Source: Prevotella sp. CAG:891 (GTDB taxonomy: Bacteria > Bacteroidota > Bacteroidia > Bacteroidales > Bacteroidaceae). From it: a stretch of DNA of 25,769 nt. Where the stretch lies: NCBI GenBank assembly GCA_000437675.1, contig FR901787.1, positions 15,849-41,617 on the forward strand, read 5' to 3'. The notes under the pieces were generated by a model, which saw only the letters and a program-made list of their open reading frames with translations, was not told where the DNA came from and did no database searches. The translations under genes were made by a program, and so were the position numbers. Positions 23,719 to 25,769 of the stretch are shown here, piece after piece (the stretch's first letter is position 1; every line of letters starts with the position of its first letter).

Positions 23719-23975
23719 TTTGCAGTTAAGCGTCAAGACTCTAATCAATTCATTCCTTTTACATTTAAGCAGTAGGCTGAATAATGAAGAGAGTAAATAA
23801 GCCGGGCGAATGTTTTGTTTCAGTCAAAGTGCGATTAGCCTTAGCGTAAGCAAAGGTAATGCAAACCAAATGCACAAGCAAAGGAAAATCTGATTTTCTT
23901 TGCAAATAGCTGAAGTCGCTGCAACTTTCATTATTGGCAAATATACCTAATTTTCGCAATAGCACTTGAAGGAAT

Positions 23976-24689
23976 ATGACTAAATTAAGTGTAAATATCA
24001 ACAAAGTCGCTACTATACGTAACGCAAGAGGTAACAATAACCCTAATTTATTAAACGTAGCATTAGATTGTGAACGCTTTGGAGCACAGGGCATTACCGT
24101 GCACCCTCGTCCCGATGAACGTCACATCAAACGACAGGATGTTTACGATTTACGCCCTCGGTTAACGACCGAATTTAACATAGAAGGTTATCCTACAGAC
24201 GATTTCTGCAAACTCGTACTTGATGTTTGTCCGGCTCAAGTGACCTTGGTTCCCGATGCTCCCGATCAGCTTACATCGAACCACGGATGGGACACTCAAA
24301 AGCACCTGGCGTTTCTGACAGAAAAAGCAGCCATGTTTCACGAGGCTGGAATCAGAGTGAGTATTTTTATATCTCCAGACAATACCATGGCCGATTATGC
24401 TTTAAAAGCAGGAGCCGACCGTGTGGAGCTGTATACAGAACCCTATGCTGCCAATTATGCAAAGAATCGCGATGAAGCCATTGCACCTTATTTAGCCACT
24501 TCGCTTCATTGTCGTGAAATAGGATTGGGCCTTAATGCCGGTCATGATTTAAGTCTTGATAATTTGGCTTTTTATCATCAAACAATACCTTGGACAGACG
24601 AAGTAAGTATAGGTCATGCATTGATTAGCGATGCGCTTTATTTAGGTCTGCAGAATACGATTCAGCTCTATTTGGAATGCTTGAGATAA
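23976..24689 (+). CDS. pdxJ: Pyridoxine 5'-phosphate synthase PdxJ
   Basis: PdxJ condenses 1-deoxyxylulose-5-phosphate with 3-amino-1-hydroxyacetone phosphate to pyridoxine phosphate, the central step of the DXP-dependent vitamin B6 pathway. The 237 residues form a TIM barrel with the family signatures TKLSVNINKVATIRNARG at the N-terminus, GITVHPRPDERHI (39-51, phosphate and substrate binding), CPAQVTLVPDAPDQLTSNHG and GLGLNAGHDLSLDNL near the end. The ATG at 23976 aligns with the normal start. It is followed by the DJ-1 gene after 76 nt. Confidence 0.97.
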   Translation: MTKLSVNINKVATIRNARGNNNPNLLNVALDCERFGAQGITVHPRPDERHIKRQDVYDLRPRLTTEFNIEGYPTDDFCKLVLDVCPAQVTLVPDAPDQLTSNHGWDTQKHLAFLTEKAAMFHEAGIRVSIFISPDNTMADYALKAGADRVELYTEPYAANYAKNRDEAIAPYLATSLHCREIGLGLNAGHDLSLDNLAFYHQTIPWTDEVSIGHALISDALYLGLQNTIQLYLECLR

Positions 24690-24765
24690 TTTCAGCAAGT
24701 TCTGCATCCTATAGTATTCCTTACACACACACATGATAATAATTGACTTAACAAAACATATATAA

Positions 24766-25353
24766 ATGATTTATTTATTCTTGGCAGATGGCTTTGAGGA
24801 TGTTGAGGCCATTGGAACAATAGATATCCTGCGCCGTTGTGGTTTGCAGGTTCAAACACTTAGCGTCTCGGGCAAGCGTGTCGTTACAAGCGCTCATGGT
24901 GTAGTAATTAAAGCCGATAGTATTTTCCGCAAGAACCATTTGCTCAACTGCGAAGCCATGGTATTTCCCGGTGGCCTTAAAGGTGCAGAATCTATGGCAA
25001 AAAATACGATTTTGCGCCAAACCGTTATGCAACAGGTCATGCAGGGCACCCTTATCGCAGCGATTTGTGCAGCACCCATGATTTTAGGTGCAGCCGGTGT
25101 GATTCGTAATAAGCACGTAACCATTTATCCGGGCATGGAGGCACATGTAGCAGAAGGCATTTACCATAATAATGCTTATGTAGTGGAGCATGACAACTTT
25201 ATTACAGCTTCAGGACCTGCTGCAACCCGTTACTTTGCAACTGCTATTGCCCGCCACTTGTTACCGATGCCCAATGCGGTTGATGAAGTGGAGCATGCCA
25301 TGGGATTCACGGCAAGCTATGCCGGTGTTGAGCCGATTCTTAAGTTTAATTGA
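24766..25353 (+). CDS. DJ-1/PfpI family protein
   Basis: A 195-residue cytoplasmic protein of the DJ-1/ThiJ/PfpI superfamily. The reactive cysteine is Cys101 in AAICAAPMILG (the nucleophile elbow), and the interacting acid is Glu14 in LADGFEDVEAIGTID, equivalent to Glu18 of DJ-1. GPAATRYFATAIARHL at the end is typical of the YajL/DJ-1 branch, whose members handle glyoxal damage or protect thiols under oxidative stress. The exact reaction is debated in the literature for this family. An older label ties it to thiazole synthesis (ThiJ), which is not supported. It may share a transcript with pdxJ. Confidence 0.93.
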   Translation: MIYLFLADGFEDVEAIGTIDILRRCGLQVQTLSVSGKRVVTSAHGVVIKADSIFRKNHLLNCEAMVFPGGLKGAESMAKNTILRQTVMQQVMQGTLIAAICAAPMILGAAGVIRNKHVTIYPGMEAHVAEGIYHNNAYVVEHDNFITASGPAATRYFATAIARHLLPMPNAVDEVEHAMGFTASYAGVEPILKFN

Positions 25354-25494
25354 TAAGTGGGTATTTGCTGCGAGTAAGCAGGTAGGTAGAACTTATTATT
25401 ACGAATGAATGCGGTGTAAGAGCTTGATTGTAAGTATAAACAATTCGACTGAGTAATATAATTTTCAACATCTACTTATCATCATCAATATAAC

Positions 25495-25551
25495 TGTCGG
25501 CTGTGTTTGGCAAAGTCAATTTTATTTGAGCTTAGCTGGATACAGCCGACA
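25495..25551 (+). terminator. Inverted repeat after the DJ-1 gene
   Basis: TGTCGGCTGT (25495-25504) and ACAGCCGACA (25542-25551) form a perfect 10-bp stem around a 37-nt loop, followed by TTTGTATT. It is likely the terminator of the pdxJ/DJ-1 unit, though the T-run is poor. Confidence 0.55.
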
Positions 25552-25558
25552 TTTGTAT

Positions 25559-25566
25559 TAAATTTG
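25559..25566 (+). promoter_or_regulatory. -7 box of recG
   Basis: TAAATTTG matches TAnnTTTG and lies 8 nt after the terminator stem. The start near 25572 gives a leader of about 93 nt. The -33 region matches poorly. Confidence 0.5.
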
Positions 25567-25664
25567 CATAGCAGAATTCCGGTGTATGCCTGTTTGAAGT
25601 TAAGTATCGGAAAAGTCTGGATGATATCCGACTAATCTTAAAAAGTATTTTTCAATCATTTGCA

Positions 25665-25769
25665 ATGAACCCTTTACAGACTGATATTAAATATTTAAAA
25701 GGAGTAGGACCTATTCGGGCAAAGTACTTGAATGAGGACCTGAAGGTGCATACCATGCGCGATATACTG
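25665..25769 (+). CDS. recG: ATP-dependent DNA helicase RecG, N-terminal fragment
   Basis: RecG remodels stalled replication forks and branch-migrates Holliday junctions. Only 35 codons are in the window (MNPLQTDIKYLKGVGPIRAK, then YLNEDLKVHTMRDIL). The helix-hairpin-helix segment IKYLKGVGPIRAKYL is characteristic of the RecG wedge-domain N-terminus. The frame is open to the window edge, and helicase motifs lie beyond it. A -7 box lies 100 nt upstream. The call rests on the short N-terminus only, but the match is distinctive. Confidence 0.85.
   Translation, partial: MNPLQTDIKYLKGVGPIRAKYLNEDLKVHTMRDIL

Larger units (their letters stand above)
23504..23975. other. Divergent control region between nadK and pdxJ
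   Basis: No convincing gene lies in these 472 bases. A strong plus-strand promoter occurs at 23588-23618, far from pdxJ. Its transcript would soon contain a 9-bp hairpin (23675-23718) and a 12-codon frame (23628-23666). A weaker promoter candidate next to pdxJ combines CTTT (23925-23928), 19 nt and TAATTTTC (23948-23955). A minus-strand frame at 23765-24094 is rejected because it runs into pdxJ. Confidence 0.5.
25354..25664. other. Intergenic region before recG
   Basis: No gene is seen in these 311 bases. It holds the inverted repeat at 25495-25551 and the recG -7 box at 25559-25566. The first 140 bases, rich in A and T, show nothing I can name. Confidence 0.6.

Noticed and set aside
23765..24094. 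Minus-strand frame of 109 codons
   Set aside because: It overlaps the first 119 bases of pdxJ on the other strand and shows no domain or signal.

Overview
The window looks like chromosomal DNA of a Bacteroidales bacterium, most likely Prevotella-like. The evidence is: repeated Bacteroidetes-type promoters (TTTG, 19-21 nt, TAnnTTTG); no Shine-Dalgarno sequences before the genes; a type IX secretion (T9SS) C-terminal sorting domain; an ECF sigma operon of Bacteroidetes type; class III fructose-1,6-bisphosphatase; carboxynorspermidine decarboxylase; and single-chain L-serine dehydratase. Most of it is ordinary housekeeping sequence. I see no insertion sequence, prophage, CRISPR array, tRNA or rRNA, and no sign of a large accessory island. 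The more unusual signals are in the regulatory DNA and small genes.

Layout. 1-1310 (minus strand): a thiamine unit with its own promoter, a TPP riboswitch, a small uncertain ORF, thiE and the 5' part of thiC. 1395-1712: a 21-bp tandem repeat that encodes a heptad repeat in a doubtful small ORF. 2052-2393: a tiny secreted protein that is almost only a T9SS sorting domain. 2570-4069: ECF sigma factor, short membrane-anchored anti-sigma-like protein and periplasmic CpxP/Spy-like protein, probably one operon. 4118-6250: Pif1/RecD-like helicase. 6491-8044: guaA. 8200-13809 (minus): S9 peptidase, lptB, and a long-chain acyl-CoA ligase. 13810-14503: a regulatory gap with a candidate small RNA and two forward promoters. 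14504-15529: mltG. 15689-18973 (minus): galE, nspC, metA. 19275-23503 (minus): nadK, fbp, sdaA, ended by a strong terminator. 23504-23975: a divergent control region with an orphan promoter. 23976-25353: pdxJ and a DJ-1/PfpI gene. 25665 to the end: the start of recG.

How the genes work together. The thiamine unit is expected to be switched off by TPP. The ECF trio looks like an envelope-stress circuit: sigma factor, inner-membrane inhibitor and periplasmic sensor. The minus-strand genes supply NADP (nadK), gluconeogenic flux (fbp), serine breakdown to pyruvate (sdaA), UDP-galactose (galE), spermidine (nspC) and methionine precursors (metA). I did not find a clear new multi-gene system. The best candidates for new biology are a terminator-like hairpin that contains the nspC start codon, a compact transcription unit at 14053-14180 that could be a small RNA or encode a 16-residue peptide, an orphan promoter and hairpin at 23588-23718, the cargo-less T9SS mini-protein, and the 21-bp heptad-encoding repeat.
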